NCBI RefSeq assembly: GCF_002898515.1
Contig: NZ_PPFX01000004.1
Location: forward strand, 51,485 to 115,484
DNA: 64,000 nt
Direction of reading: 5' to 3'
Source: Geothermobacter hydrogeniphilus
GTDB taxonomy: Bacteria > Desulfobacterota > Desulfuromonadia > Desulfuromonadales > Geothermobacteraceae
Below, one piece after another: positions 51,616-60,562 of the stretch. A model generated the notes under the pieces. That model saw only the letters and a program-made list of their open reading frames with translations. It was not told the origin of the DNA and ran no database searches. A program made the translations under genes and the position numbers. Every line of letters starts with the position of its first letter. Within the stretch, counting starts at the first letter, position 1.

Positions 51616-53181
51616 TCACACGTCCCAGTTGTCAATCTTCATGGTGCCGTTTTCGGCCAGGTTGAGCTGCATCTTGAAGCAGCGGTCGAACAGCTGCGGC
51701 TCATGCCCGATCCCTTTTTCAAGGGTGATTCTGCAGGCCATGTCGAAGTACTCCTGGATCATGTCCTTGTAGTCGGGATGGACGCACTTGTTGATGATCT
51801 CCTGGGCGCGATCCTTCGGCGCCAGGCCGCGCAGGTCAGCAAGACCCTGTTCGGTGACCAGCACGTCAAGGTCATGCTCGGTGTGGTCGATATGCGGTGC
51901 CTTGGGGACCACGCAGGTGATGCCGGTCGGATCGGTCTTGGTCGGGCGCACCGACGGGCTGTGCATGATCTTCAGGTAGCCGTTGCGCAGATAGTCGCCG
52001 GAACCGCCGAGGCCGTTGATCATCCGGGTGCCGCCGACCAGGGTGGAGTTGGCGTGGGCGTAGATGTCGAACTCGACCGGGGTGTTCATGGCGATGCAGC
52101 CGAGACGACGGATCGGCTCGGGGGCGTTGGAAATCGACAGCGGGCGCAGCACGATCTTGTCGGCGTACTTGTCCCAGTTGTCGAAGAAACGCGGGAAGCC
52201 CGGATCTTCGGAGAGGGACAGCGAACAGGCCGAAGCGCCGTCCAGCTTGCCGGAGTCGAACAGGTCGAGCATGGTGTCCTGCAGAACCTCGGTGTAGACG
52301 GTGAGATTCTTGAACGGACCCTTGGCCAGGCCGCCGACGACCGCGTTGGCGATGGAGCCGACCCCTGACTGCAGCGGCAGCAGGTTCTCGGGCAGGCGAC
52401 CCTTCTTCACTTCGTTGCCGAGGAAGTCCATGATGTGGTCAGCAATCGCTTCCGAGGTGGCGTCCATGTCGGCAAAGGCGCGGCCCTTGTCACGGCGTTT
52501 GGATTCGACCACGGCGACAATTTTCTCAGGATCGCAGGGGACGTAGGTGGTGCCGACGCGGTGGGTGGCGCTGGTGATCAGGATCGGCTGCCTCCGCGGC
52601 GGCTTCTCCTGCATGATGATGTCATGCATGCCTTCGAAGGAAGGCTGTCCGGTGTTGACCTCAAGAATAATCTTGTCGGCCACCCTGACCAGCTCGGGGA
52701 CGATGCCGCAGGAGGAGGTCGGAACCAGCCCGCCCTCTTCGGTGACCGCCGAAACTTCGATGATGGCGATATCCATGCGGCCGTTTTCGGTGTAGAAACC
52801 ATAGCCGACATCCTGGGCGAAGTGGCCGAGGTGCTTGTCGCCCATGCGGATCTTGCCGGTGTTGATCCCTTTGGCGATATTCTTGCCGGTCTGGTAGGGC
52901 CAGCGGCGGTCCATCATGTCGAGGGAGGCCCAGCGGTCCTCAGTCTCGGCACCGGCGGACGCGCCGACAAAGAGATTGTACTTGGTGGTTCCCTGCAGGC
53001 CGTTCTTTTCGACATGATCGGCCAGGGCGATGGGCACCTCTTTGGGGTAGCCGGCCGGAGTGAACCCGGACCAGCCAATGTTCATGCCGTTCTTGAAGAA
53101 CGGGATGCAGTCCTGAGCGGTCATGACCTTGCTCAGAAGTGATTTGCGACGAACGCGATCTTCCAGTGTACCGTAAGACAT
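51616..53181 (-). CDS. Acetyl-CoA hydrolase/transferase family (succinyl-CoA:acetate CoA-transferase type)
   Basis: 521-residue CoA-transferase. The start MSYGTLEDRVRRKSL, NIGWSGFTPAGYPKEVP near 33, GVGSIANAVVGGL near 275 and the DVLVTEQGLADLRGLAP block near 430 are typical of the family that moves CoA between succinyl-CoA and acetate. In acetate-oxidising relatives this step activates acetate and completes the TCA cycle. GAGGAGG lies before the ATG. The leader contains strong hairpins. Exact donor and acceptor are inferred. Confidence 0.93.
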   Translation of the reverse strand: MSYGTLEDRVRRKSLLSKVMTAQDCIPFFKNGMNIGWSGFTPAGYPKEVPIALADHVEKNGLQGTTKYNLFVGASAGAETEDRWASLDMMDRRWPYQTGKNIAKGINTGKIRMGDKHLGHFAQDVGYGFYTENGRMDIAIIEVSAVTEEGGLVPTSSCGIVPELVRVADKIILEVNTGQPSFEGMHDIIMQEKPPRRQPILITSATHRVGTTYVPCDPEKIVAVVESKRRDKGRAFADMDATSEAIADHIMDFLGNEVKKGRLPENLLPLQSGVGSIANAVVGGLAKGPFKNLTVYTEVLQDTMLDLFDSGKLDGASACSLSLSEDPGFPRFFDNWDKYADKIVLRPLSISNAPEPIRRLGCIAMNTPVEFDIYAHANSTLVGGTRMINGLGGSGDYLRNGYLKIMHSPSVRPTKTDPTGITCVVPKAPHIDHTEHDLDVLVTEQGLADLRGLAPKDRAQEIINKCVHPDYKDMIQEYFDMACRITLEKGIGHEPQLFDRCFKMQLNLAENGTMKIDNWDV

Positions 53182-53203
53182 TCTCTCTCCTCCTCGTCAA
53201 TTT

Positions 53204-53328
53204 GCCCGGAAACGTGCTTTGCAGAAGACCGTTTCCGGGCGGGCTAAAATCTGTGGTCAGGCTAAAACTGACCTGCCTTCGGACCGGCTCCCTCCCGGAG
53301 CAGCATCAACCGGCATTAAGGCAGGTCA
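53204..53328 (-). other. Structured leader upstream of the CoA-transferase
   Basis: Two strong inverted repeats lie in the ~520-nt gap upstream. One is GCCCGGAAACG / CGTTTCCGGGC at 53204-53214 and 53230-53240, close to the ribosome site. The other is TGACCTGCCTT / AAGGCAGGTCA at 53269-53279 and 53318-53328, enclosing GCTCC..GGAGC. They could be a regulatory RNA or protein sites. The remainder to 53702 shows no gene. Confidence 0.5.
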
Positions 53329-53702
53329 AACTGTCTGATTTTATAAACAAATGTGGTCGAGATGCGAGTCGTGTTGATGAGGTCTGGACGACCATTTTAA
53401 AAACCCATTATACAGGCGCAACTTTTATAATATGCCGTAGACGCCAAGTCAAGCAAAATTAGCGGCCGGGGGAATTGAAAAAAAACTCGGAATAAAGGCA
53501 GGTTGCAGGTTTTTACGGGAGTGTGAAACCCTCTTCGGACAGCTCAGAAAGGGGTCTTAATTGCGATATGTGCGCAAAATAACTATGAATATAACAGGCG
53601 CCAATCCCCGCGGTTGCAGGCCTGCGGAAACCGGCTGTGTGGAGGCGGCTGGTTGTCGGATTGTCAGCGAAAATTTACTGTGAGTAAAAAAACGGTCTGT
53701 TG

Positions 53703-54437
53703 TCAGTAATATTTTTCCAGACTTTTCTGGGCCTGAAGGATGTACTGGCTGGCGGGGAAATCCTTGAACAGGGTGTTGAAGGCCTGGACAGCCTTTTCTT
53801 TCTGCCCGGTTATCAGGTAGGCCTTGCCGAGGTAGTACCAGGCCTCGTCACGGTAGTAGTAGTTGGGGTAGGTTTTGAAAACCTTTTCCAGCCGTCTGAT
53901 GGCAGCGAAGGGTTTGCCGTATTTCAGATAGAATCGGCCGACATAGACCTCGTGCGAGGCAAGCCGGTCCCGGCAGCGGCCGATGTAGACCTTGACCTCC
54001 TCGGCCCTGGGATCCTGGGGGAATCGTTTCAGCATGCTTTCAAAGGTGACCAGGGCGTTGCTGGTCGCGGTCTGGTCGCGGTCGGCGGCAAGGATCTGCC
54101 GGTAGTAGGAGAGTCCCAGGTAGTACATGGCCTCGGCCAGTCGATCACTGTTGGGATGCTGCTTGATGAAATCTTCGTAGGCCGCGGCCGCTTCCGGGTA
54201 TTTCCGCGAAAGAAAATAGGCTTCGGCTATTTTCATTTCGGCGATGATGTTCAACTCGGGTGAATAATAGCTGTCACGAACCTTTTCCCAGTTGGCGATG
54301 GCCTCTTCGTAAAGCTCCCGGTCAAACATCCTTTCGCCCTGTTTCAGGTAGTATTCGGCGTTGCGGGGCGGCGGGACAATCGTGGAGGCACAGGCCGAAA
54401 GAACCAGCAGGGCACACAGGCTGAACAGGAATTTCAT
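53703..54437 (-). CDS. bamD: Outer-membrane assembly lipoprotein BamD
   Basis: TPR lipoprotein of the BAM complex that inserts beta-barrel proteins. The 244 residues have a lipobox (LVLSAC, lipid Cys at 16) followed by repeated TPR helices such as YEEAIANWEKV, YPEAAAAYEDFI and AIRRLEKVFKTYP. A MITE lies 56 nt upstream of its start, between it and batD, so its promoter lies in or near the MITE region. Confidence 0.93.
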   Translation of the reverse strand: MKFLFSLCALLVLSACASTIVPPPRNAEYYLKQGERMFDRELYEEAIANWEKVRDSYYSPELNIIAEMKIAEAYFLSRKYPEAAAAYEDFIKQHPNSDRLAEAMYYLGLSYYRQILAADRDQTATSNALVTFESMLKRFPQDPRAEEVKVYIGRCRDRLASHEVYVGRFYLKYGKPFAAIRRLEKVFKTYPNYYYRDEAWYYLGKAYLITGQKEKAVQAFNTLFKDFPASQYILQAQKSLEKYY

Positions 54438-54493
54438 GAAAATTGACCTCTGTTTGATCCGGGTGTTCGGCGATTGTCAACCGCTCGATGAAA

Positions 54494-54655
54494 CCTGAAT
54501 CAGTGAGTCCCTTGTCGGCGGACAGCACAAGTCATTGATCTGCCCGAGCTTCCCAAAAATCACCAGCGAACCTGTGGGTGCGCTTCAGATTTTTGAAAAT
54601 CTCATTCAGGCCAAGCACTTGCACTCTCCATCCAACAGGAACTCGCCGATTCAGG
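54494..54655. mobile_element. 162-bp MITE, copy 4
   Basis: Inverted ends CCTGAATCAGTGAG / CTCGCCGATTCAGG, flanked by the exact direct repeat TGAAA. The sequence is nearly identical to copy 1. Inserted between batD and bamD; no coding capacity. Confidence 0.93.
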
Positions 54656-54675
54656 TGAAAGTGAACAACGCGGAA

Positions 54676-55716
54676 TCATCGCCGAAAAGAGCCATGTTTG
54701 TCAATCATCCTGAGCAGGGCGCGGCGGGCGGCGGGCGGCAATGAAGCCTTACCCGCCTGCCCGTCGGCGGCAAAACGCCGGTCACGCTGTTGCCAGTATC
54801 TCTCCAGCTGAGTCAGCAGTTCCTCGGAACCGCCAGCGGCGGCAAGTCGCGCAAGCCGTCGGCTGCGGGGGGCGTCGGGATGTTCCTCGTCGAGCCAGGC
54901 ACGCAGATGTCTGTTCCGCCGGGTTCGACGATAGAGGAAGGTCGCGGCGGCGGCGAGAAGCAGCAGCGCGATTGTCGCGGGCAGCAGCCGCCGGGACGGT
55001 TGCGGACCGCCGGCGCCGGTCTGGTGATAGCGGCCGGTTCGCGGGTCGAACCAGTTCAGCCTGACCCGCAGTTCCCCCCGGCCGTCGTCGGCCGGAGAGT
55101 ACAGGTAGCGCAGTCGGCGGATGAAGATGTTCCCCCGGCGTTGCAGCTGTTCGTCGAGCAGCGTCAGGACGTCTCCTGTGCGGGTCGACAGCGGTGATTG
55201 CGCCCGGGTGAGGTCGGCGTCGCCGCTTAATTCCAGTACCACCTGCCGTCGTCCCCGGCCGACCTCGTCCACCAGCCGGTATGCCAGTTGGCCGACCATG
55301 CCGCTGAAACGGGCCGGTTTTCCCTGCTGCGGCAAGGGGCGGACATGGATCTGCAGGGGGGCGGGCTGCATGCGAGGGGATGTGTTCCCGGCTGTTGTCG
55401 CCGTCAGCAGCAATGGTCCGGAACGCAGGGGCCTGACCAGCCGTCGCAGGTTTTCGACGACCTCGTCCGATCGGGGCCCGGCCCGGCGGTGTACCGTCCC
55501 CGGGAGCTGCGCTTCAACAGCCATGCTTGCCACTGCCGGCCAGCTGACATTGACCACGCCGCTGAGCCGGTCGCGGTGGACTGCCACGCTCAGGACGAAC
55601 GCTTCCCCGAGGTAGGGCTCGGGATTCGAGACCAGCAGCCTCGCGCCGGGCTCGGCCCGGATTCCGGTTGCGATCAGCAGCAGGGCCGTGATGATGACGG
55701 GGAGCTTTTTCTTCAC
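54676..55716 (-). CDS. batD: BatD-like protein
   Basis: 346-residue membrane protein with signal peptide and a large periplasmic beta-rich region (PGARLLVSNPEPYLGEAFVLSVAV). One TM helix lies near 245-265 (LPATIALLLLAAAATFLYRR), followed by a basic cytoplasmic tail. It matches the BatD position and organisation in Bat clusters linked to stress tolerance. The GTG start has GGAGAAG upstream and overlaps the batB stop (GTGA). Confidence 0.8.
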   Translation of the reverse strand: MKKKLPVIITALLLIATGIRAEPGARLLVSNPEPYLGEAFVLSVAVHRDRLSGVVNVSWPAVASMAVEAQLPGTVHRRAGPRSDEVVENLRRLVRPLRSGPLLLTATTAGNTSPRMQPAPLQIHVRPLPQQGKPARFSGMVGQLAYRLVDEVGRGRRQVVLELSGDADLTRAQSPLSTRTGDVLTLLDEQLQRRGNIFIRRLRYLYSPADDGRGELRVRLNWFDPRTGRYHQTGAGGPQPSRRLLPATIALLLLAAAATFLYRRTRRNRHLRAWLDEEHPDAPRSRRLARLAAAGGSEELLTQLERYWQQRDRRFAADGQAGKASLPPAARRALLRMIDKHGSFRR

Positions 55717-57077
55717 CAGTTCTTCTCCAGGATGCTGTCATGGATGGTGACCGCTTCCGGCGCCGGATCGGTCTCGGTGAAGGGTTTGATGACGGTACCC
55801 CTGATCATCTCCCGGGCTTCTGCGGCCGACAATTCCCGGTTGTCCCCCGGTGGTTCCGGGCGCGTTTGTCGTCCGTCATTCCCATCACCTGCCGGTTGCT
55901 GGGCCAGCTGCCGGATGGCGAGAGAGAGGTCAGCGGCACTGTCGTCCGCTCCGGGATCGGCAAGCAGGGCTGTTTCACATCGGCTGAGTGCGTCCCGATA
56001 GCGGTGGGCGGCAACCAGACTGCTGCAGGCGTTGTGCAGTGCTGCGGCTCGTTCCCCGCCGGAGAGCAGTGCCGCCGAGCGGTCGAAGAGCCGCGCTGCC
56101 GTGGCCCGGTCCGACTGCTTCAGCCCCTGCTCGAACAGCGTCCGCCCTGCGTCACTGCCGGCATCCCGGTCGCATCCGCCGAGGACCATCAGGACGGCCA
56201 GGACCAGCGCCCCGCGGGTTTTGCGGGGCAGGTCGATCTGTCGCAGGAACAACAGCAACAGTGCCGGCAACAGCAATGAGACGTTGTCGAGAGGATGCGG
56301 CGACGCCGGCGGACGCCAGCGCTTGAGCAGGCTGGAGATCGCCGGTGTCGTGCCCTCGTCGGGCAGCAGCCGACCGCCGGTTTGTTCCGCCAGACGTCTC
56401 AACCTGGCCGGATCGGGGGTCGAGACAGCCGGTTGCCCCGCCAGGGTCCGCCCGGGGACCGGGCGCGGTTGACGATTACCGGGAAGGATCGCGTAGACGG
56501 GTATATCGTGCGCGAGTCGCGGGGCGGGGGTGTCCACGGTTCGCTCGCCATCGCTGAAGAGCAGGATTGCCTTTTCGCCCCTGACTCCTTCCAGCTGGCG
56601 ATGGGCGAGTTCCAGGGCTTCCTCCGGTGCCGACCCGGGAGCGGCGACCTGGCCCGGCTGCAGGGCACGGAGGAAAAAGCGCAGGGCCTGGTGATCGTCG
56701 GTCAGGGGGACCTGGGTGACAGCTTCGCCGGCGAAGGGGATGAGAGCCATCTGCGCCCCGGGCAGGCCGTCCAGCAGGGCGTTGACTTCCTGGCGCGCCA
56801 GGTCAAGGCGGCTCAGCCCTTTATTGCGCAGCCCCATGCTGGGAGAAATATCGATCGCCACCGCCACCGCCACCGCCGGCTGTGTGCGGGGTGCGGCGCG
56901 TCCTTCATTCGGTAGTGGCTGCATCAGCAGTCCGAGGGCGGCCAGGCTGAGAAGGTCGTAACACAGTCGTGACCAGCTTGTGCGGCGGATGAAGGCCGCT
57001 TGCCGGCCGCGGCAGAAGGTCCATTCGCGCCAGCCGAGCAGCAGCGCCAGGGAGACCAGCAACAGCATCCAGGTCAT
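55713..57077 (-). CDS. batB: BatB-type von Willebrand A protein
   Basis: 454-residue membrane protein with two N-terminal helices and a VWA domain. The MIDAS motif is DISPSMG near 75, with FSDGER near 170 completing the metal site. A third helix lies near 265-285 (VSLLLPALLLLFL). The C-terminal ~170 residues include a TPR-like region (HNACSSLVAAHRYRDALSRCETAL) like BatC, so this may be a BatB-BatC fusion. It overlaps both neighbours by 4 nt. Confidence 0.85.
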   Translation of the reverse strand: MTWMLLLVSLALLLGWREWTFCRGRQAAFIRRTSWSRLCYDLLSLAALGLLMQPLPNEGRAAPRTQPAVAVAVAIDISPSMGLRNKGLSRLDLARQEVNALLDGLPGAQMALIPFAGEAVTQVPLTDDHQALRFFLRALQPGQVAAPGSAPEEALELAHRQLEGVRGEKAILLFSDGERTVDTPAPRLAHDIPVYAILPGNRQPRPVPGRTLAGQPAVSTPDPARLRRLAEQTGGRLLPDEGTTPAISSLLKRWRPPASPHPLDNVSLLLPALLLLFLRQIDLPRKTRGALVLAVLMVLGGCDRDAGSDAGRTLFEQGLKQSDRATAARLFDRSAALLSGGERAAALHNACSSLVAAHRYRDALSRCETALLADPGADDSAADLSLAIRQLAQQPAGDGNDGRQTRPEPPGDNRELSAAEAREMIRGTVIKPFTETDPAPEAVTIHDSILEKNW

Positions 57078-58054
57078 GGCAGCCTCCGCAGCCAGCCGCG
57101 GAACAGCAGCAGCTCCAGCAACAGCAGTGCCGCCAGCCAGGGGCGGATCAGCGGAGCGAGGGAACGGTCGTGGTTGATCTTCTGTTCCTTCAGGGGACTT
57201 TTTTCCAGTTTGTCGATCTGGTGGTAGACCTGTTTCAGGGTATCGGCGTCGGTCGCCCGGAAGAATTGACCGCCGGTCTGTTGAGCGATCGCCTGCAGCA
57301 GGGGTTCGTCGAGGGTGGCCAGCCGGGTCCGGCCGGGGTGTCCCGGCGGCAGCGGGCCGCGCGCGGCGAAATGCAGCGGCGCTCCCTGTTCGGTCCCAAA
57401 ACCGATGGTGTAGATACGGATGCCGAGCGCGGCCGCCGCCCGACTGGCTGTTGTCGGTGCGAGGCGGCCCCGGTTCGACCGGCCGTCGGTGAGCAGGATG
57501 ATGGCGCGGCTGCGGGCGCGGGAATCCTTGAGCCGATCGGCGGCCGCCGCCAGTGCGTCGCCGATCGCGGTTCCGGTGCCCCGTTGCTCGGCCTGGACCG
57601 CCCGCAACCGTTGCGCGACCTGCTGCCGGTTGCCGGTGGCCGGGGAGAGGAGGAACGGGGTGCCGGCGAAGAGGATGACGCCGACCCGGTCGTTGCGACG
57701 TCCGACAACGAAATCGGCGGCCGCCTCACGGGCGACCGTCATCCGGTCGGGGGGAATGTCGGCGGCCGTCATGCTGGCCGAAATGTCGAGCACCAGCATC
57801 AGCTCGATCCCTTCACGGTTGATGCTGGTGGTCGTTCGGCGCAGCACCGGTCCGGCCAGCAGAATCAGCAGCAGGGCAAGCAGCAGCGCGGACAGGTACG
57901 GCTGCATCCGGGCGAGGCGCAGTTTCCAGCTGGGCCGGCGCGACTGGAAGACCCGCAGGCTGGAGACGGTCAGTGCCCGCCGACCGGTCCGGAAGGGCAG
58001 CAGCGCCAGCGGCAGCAACAGCAGCCATAACGGGTTGGACCAGAGCAGGTTCAT
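57074..58054 (-). CDS. batA: BatA-type von Willebrand A protein
   Basis: 326-residue membrane protein beginning MNLLWSNPLWLLLLPLALLP at 58054, where the ATG overlaps the upstream stop. Two N-terminal helices precede a VWA domain with MIDAS motif DISASM near 95 and LLTDGRSNRG near 195. A C-terminal helix (LIRPWLAALLLLELLLF) anchors it. The frame is open further upstream but that part is the tail of the preceding gene in another frame. Confidence 0.88.
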   Translation of the reverse strand: MNLLWSNPLWLLLLPLALLPFRTGRRALTVSSLRVFQSRRPSWKLRLARMQPYLSALLLALLLILLAGPVLRRTTTSINREGIELMLVLDISASMTAADIPPDRMTVAREAAADFVVGRRNDRVGVILFAGTPFLLSPATGNRQQVAQRLRAVQAEQRGTGTAIGDALAAAADRLKDSRARSRAIILLTDGRSNRGRLAPTTASRAAAALGIRIYTIGFGTEQGAPLHFAARGPLPPGHPGRTRLATLDEPLLQAIAQQTGGQFFRATDADTLKQVYHQIDKLEKSPLKEQKINHDRSLAPLIRPWLAALLLLELLLFRGWLRRLP

Positions 58055-58704
58055 TCCTCGGTCTCCAGATCCGCCAGGCGTTCCCGCCAGGCGTTCAGCT
58101 CCTCCCCGGTCGGTGGATAAGGGCCGAAACGCCACGCTGTCAGCAACTCCTGAAGCTGTGTTTTGCCTTCGCCGGGGGGCAGCGTCTCAAGCTGAACGGC
58201 CATGTCCGCGAAACGGCTGCCCCCGGCATCCGTCGGCCCGGCCCGATGCTTGCGCATCAGCAGCAGCCCGGCCGCCGCCGTGGCCGGCAGCAGGCCCCAC
58301 CACCATGCGCCGGACAGCCTTTCACCTGTGAGCAGGGGATGAAGGGCGCTCGGTTGCCGGATGTCACGATAGGGGTCTTCGATGTCGATCGTTCGGGTGG
58401 GAGAATTCCAGCTGCGACTTCCTTTGTACAGCGGGAATTCGGGGAGTCGTGCCGGACCGGGACGCATCGGCAGCAGGGTGAGGCGCAGCCGGTCCTCTTC
58501 GATGACCGGTTGGCCGAGCAGGCGGAAGGGACGCAGATCGGGATAGTCGCTCAGCTGCCAGTCGGTCCCGGGGAGTTGAACGGTGATCTGCAGAGGTGTC
58601 CCCAGTCGGGGCGGATCGGGTTCGATCCGCAGCGGGTTCACCGCGGCGCCCAGCAGAAGCGGCAGCAGCCCTGCCAGCAGCAGGCCGCAGAGCCGGCGCT
58701 TCAT
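58051..58704 (-). CDS. Bat-cluster membrane protein of unknown function
   Basis: 217 residues from the ATG at 58704, which overlaps the DUF58 stop. A signal peptide (CGLLLAGLLPLLLGAAV) is followed by a periplasmic beta-rich segment. A TM helix lies near 155-175 (WWWGLLPATAAAGLLLM) and a cytoplasmic helical tail with FGPYPPTGEELNAWRERL ends the chain. Its position and layout match the small DUF4381-like or BatD-related proteins of Bat operons, but no strong motif is seen. Confidence 0.75.
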   Translation of the reverse strand: MKRRLCGLLLAGLLPLLLGAAVNPLRIEPDPPRLGTPLQITVQLPGTDWQLSDYPDLRPFRLLGQPVIEEDRLRLTLLPMRPGPARLPEFPLYKGSRSWNSPTRTIDIEDPYRDIRQPSALHPLLTGERLSGAWWWGLLPATAAAGLLLMRKHRAGPTDAGGSRFADMAVQLETLPPGEGKTQLQELLTAWRFGPYPPTGEELNAWRERLADLETEE

Positions 58705-59537
58705 GACCGTCTCCGGCGCCGCAGGAAGAAACGCCGCAGCGATGGCAGAACGGGGTGCCCGCCTGCCAGTTTCAGCAGCTCGATGCCACAACCGCGCAGG
58801 GTGGCGGACAGCTGTTGATCCTCCCGCTGCCAGAGCAGGTGGCTGGTGCTGCCGTCGCAAAGGGTTGCGGCACCGGTTTCGGCATCATGCAGCAGCAGCG
58901 GCGCTGCCGGCAGTCGGGCCTCTTCCGGGTCGCGCAGCAGCACCGCGATCAGGTCATGGCGGGAGGCGACGCGCTGCAGCAGAGCTGTCGGCAGCGAGGC
59001 GTGAAAATCGGACAGCAGCAGGATCAGTCCCGGTCGGCGCAGCAGGCGCAACGCCTTGTCGAGGGGGGGCGCCAGACGGGTGCCGGTTGCGGTTCGCGGA
59101 TGATCGTCCAGTTGTCCCAGCAGACGGTGAACCTGGGTCGTGCTGTTGCCCGGCGGCAGCACCAGTTCGGTTTCTTTGGCGAATCCGATCAGGCCGACCC
59201 GGTCACGCTGGGCAACGGCGGCAAAGGCGAGCAGCGCGACGGCCTCCTGCAGCAGCGCGAACTTGACCGGGGTGATCGAGCGCGACAGGTCGGTAAGCAG
59301 CAGTACCTGGCGACTGCGTTCCTCCTGGTAGCAGCGGATGTGCGTCTGCCCCTGGCGGGCGGTGTGGTTCCAGTCGATCAGGCGGGGGTCGTCTCCCGGC
59401 TGGTAGGGGCGCAACTCGGCGAATTCGAGTCCCTGGCCGCGAAAGCGGGAGCGTTCTCCACCGCCCAGCAATCCGGCCAGCTGCCGTCGGGAGGTCAACT
59501 CCAGCTGCCGGATCTGTCTGCTTCGCGAAAGGGTCAT
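58701..59537 (-). CDS. DUF58-family protein
   Basis: 278-residue DUF58 protein that typically works with MoxR ATPases. The family core appears near the N-terminus: GLEFAELRPYQPGDDPRLIDWNHTARQ region (residues ~35-60), and a VWA-like pattern follows (LLLTDLSRS, LLLSDFHA). There are no membrane helices, so it is cytoplasmic. Located 23 nt after moxR and overlapping the next start by 4 nt. Confidence 0.92.
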   Translation of the reverse strand: MTLSRSRQIRQLELTSRRQLAGLLGGGERSRFRGQGLEFAELRPYQPGDDPRLIDWNHTARQGQTHIRCYQEERSRQVLLLTDLSRSITPVKFALLQEAVALLAFAAVAQRDRVGLIGFAKETELVLPPGNSTTQVHRLLGQLDDHPRTATGTRLAPPLDKALRLLRRPGLILLLSDFHASLPTALLQRVASRHDLIAVLLRDPEEARLPAAPLLLHDAETGAATLCDGSTSHLLWQREDQQLSATLRGCGIELLKLAGGHPVLPSLRRFFLRRRRRS

Positions 59538-59560
59538 GGCGGCCGCCGGCGGGTGACGTG

Positions 59561-60562
59561 TCAGGGTGTCGGGAGAGTTTTCAGCAACTGGTCGATAATC
59601 TGATCGGGGGTGTGCCCGTCCGCTTCCGCCTCGTAGCTGAGCAGCAGCCGGTGGCGCAGCACCGGGTGAGCGATGCTGTACAGGTCGTCGGGGACCACGT
59701 AGCTGCGGCCGCGGATGAAGGCCAGCGCCTTGGCGGCCCGTGCCAGGGCGATGCTGCCGCGCGGGGAGATGCCGTGGGCGATCAGGGGGGTGAGCCGGTC
59801 GGCGCCGAAGCGTTGCGGCTCGCGGCTCGCGGCGGTCAGGTCGAGCAGATGGTCAAGCAGCTCCGGCGCCAGGTAGATCTCCTGCAGCTGCCTGCGGGCC
59901 GCGGCCAGTTGCTTCCTGCCGATACGCAACCGCGGGGTCGGGGCGCTGCCGGAGCTGTGGGCGATCACCATCCGCTGTTCCGCCTCGCGGGACGGATAGT
60001 CAACATGCAGTTTGAGGAAAAAACGGTCGAGCTGGGCTTCCGGCAGGGGGTAGGTTCCCTCCTGCTCCAGCGGATTCTGGGTGGCCAGGACGAAAAAGGG
60101 GTCGGGCAGCCGGTAGCTGGTCTCGCCGAGGGTTACCTGGCCCTCCTCCATGGCTTCGAGCAGGGCCGACTGCACCTTGGCCGGGGCGCGGTTGATTTCA
60201 TCCGCCAGCAGCACCTGGGTGAAGACCGGCCCTTTGCGGGTGCGGAACTCTCCGCTCGGAGGATGATAGATGGGGGTGCCGGTCAGATCTGCCGGCAGCA
60301 GGTCGGGCGTGAACTGGATACGCTGGAAATCGAGGTCGAGCAGCCTGGCCAGGGTCTTGGCGGCCAGGGTTTTGGCCAGGCCCGGCACGCCCTCGATGAG
60401 CACGTGGCCACCGCACAGCAGGCCGACCAGCATGCCTTCGATCAGAGACTGCTGGCCGTGGACGACCTCTTCGGCGGCGGCCAGCAGTTCCGGGATGAAG
60501 GCGCCGGTTTCCCGGACTCGGACATCATCCCGGATCAGGCGGCTGTGGGCGGACTCAGGCAC
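59561..60562 (-). CDS. MoxR-family AAA+ ATPase
   Basis: 333-residue chaperone-like ATPase that activates or inserts cofactors in VWA partner proteins. Walker A is EGVPGLAKTLAAK near 57, Walker B is LLADEINRAPAKVQSALLEAMEE, and sensor LATQNPLEQEGTYPL is present. The GTG at 60562 has AAGGAGG 7 nt upstream inside the rpoH coding end, so the genes overlap by 28 nt. It heads the bat genes downstream of rpoH. Confidence 0.95.
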   Translation of the reverse strand: MPESAHSRLIRDDVRVRETGAFIPELLAAAEEVVHGQQSLIEGMLVGLLCGGHVLIEGVPGLAKTLAAKTLARLLDLDFQRIQFTPDLLPADLTGTPIYHPPSGEFRTRKGPVFTQVLLADEINRAPAKVQSALLEAMEEGQVTLGETSYRLPDPFFVLATQNPLEQEGTYPLPEAQLDRFFLKLHVDYPSREAEQRMVIAHSSGSAPTPRLRIGRKQLAAARRQLQEIYLAPELLDHLLDLTAASREPQRFGADRLTPLIAHGISPRGSIALARAAKALAFIRGRSYVVPDDLYSIAHPVLRHRLLLSYEAEADGHTPDQIIDQLLKTLPTP

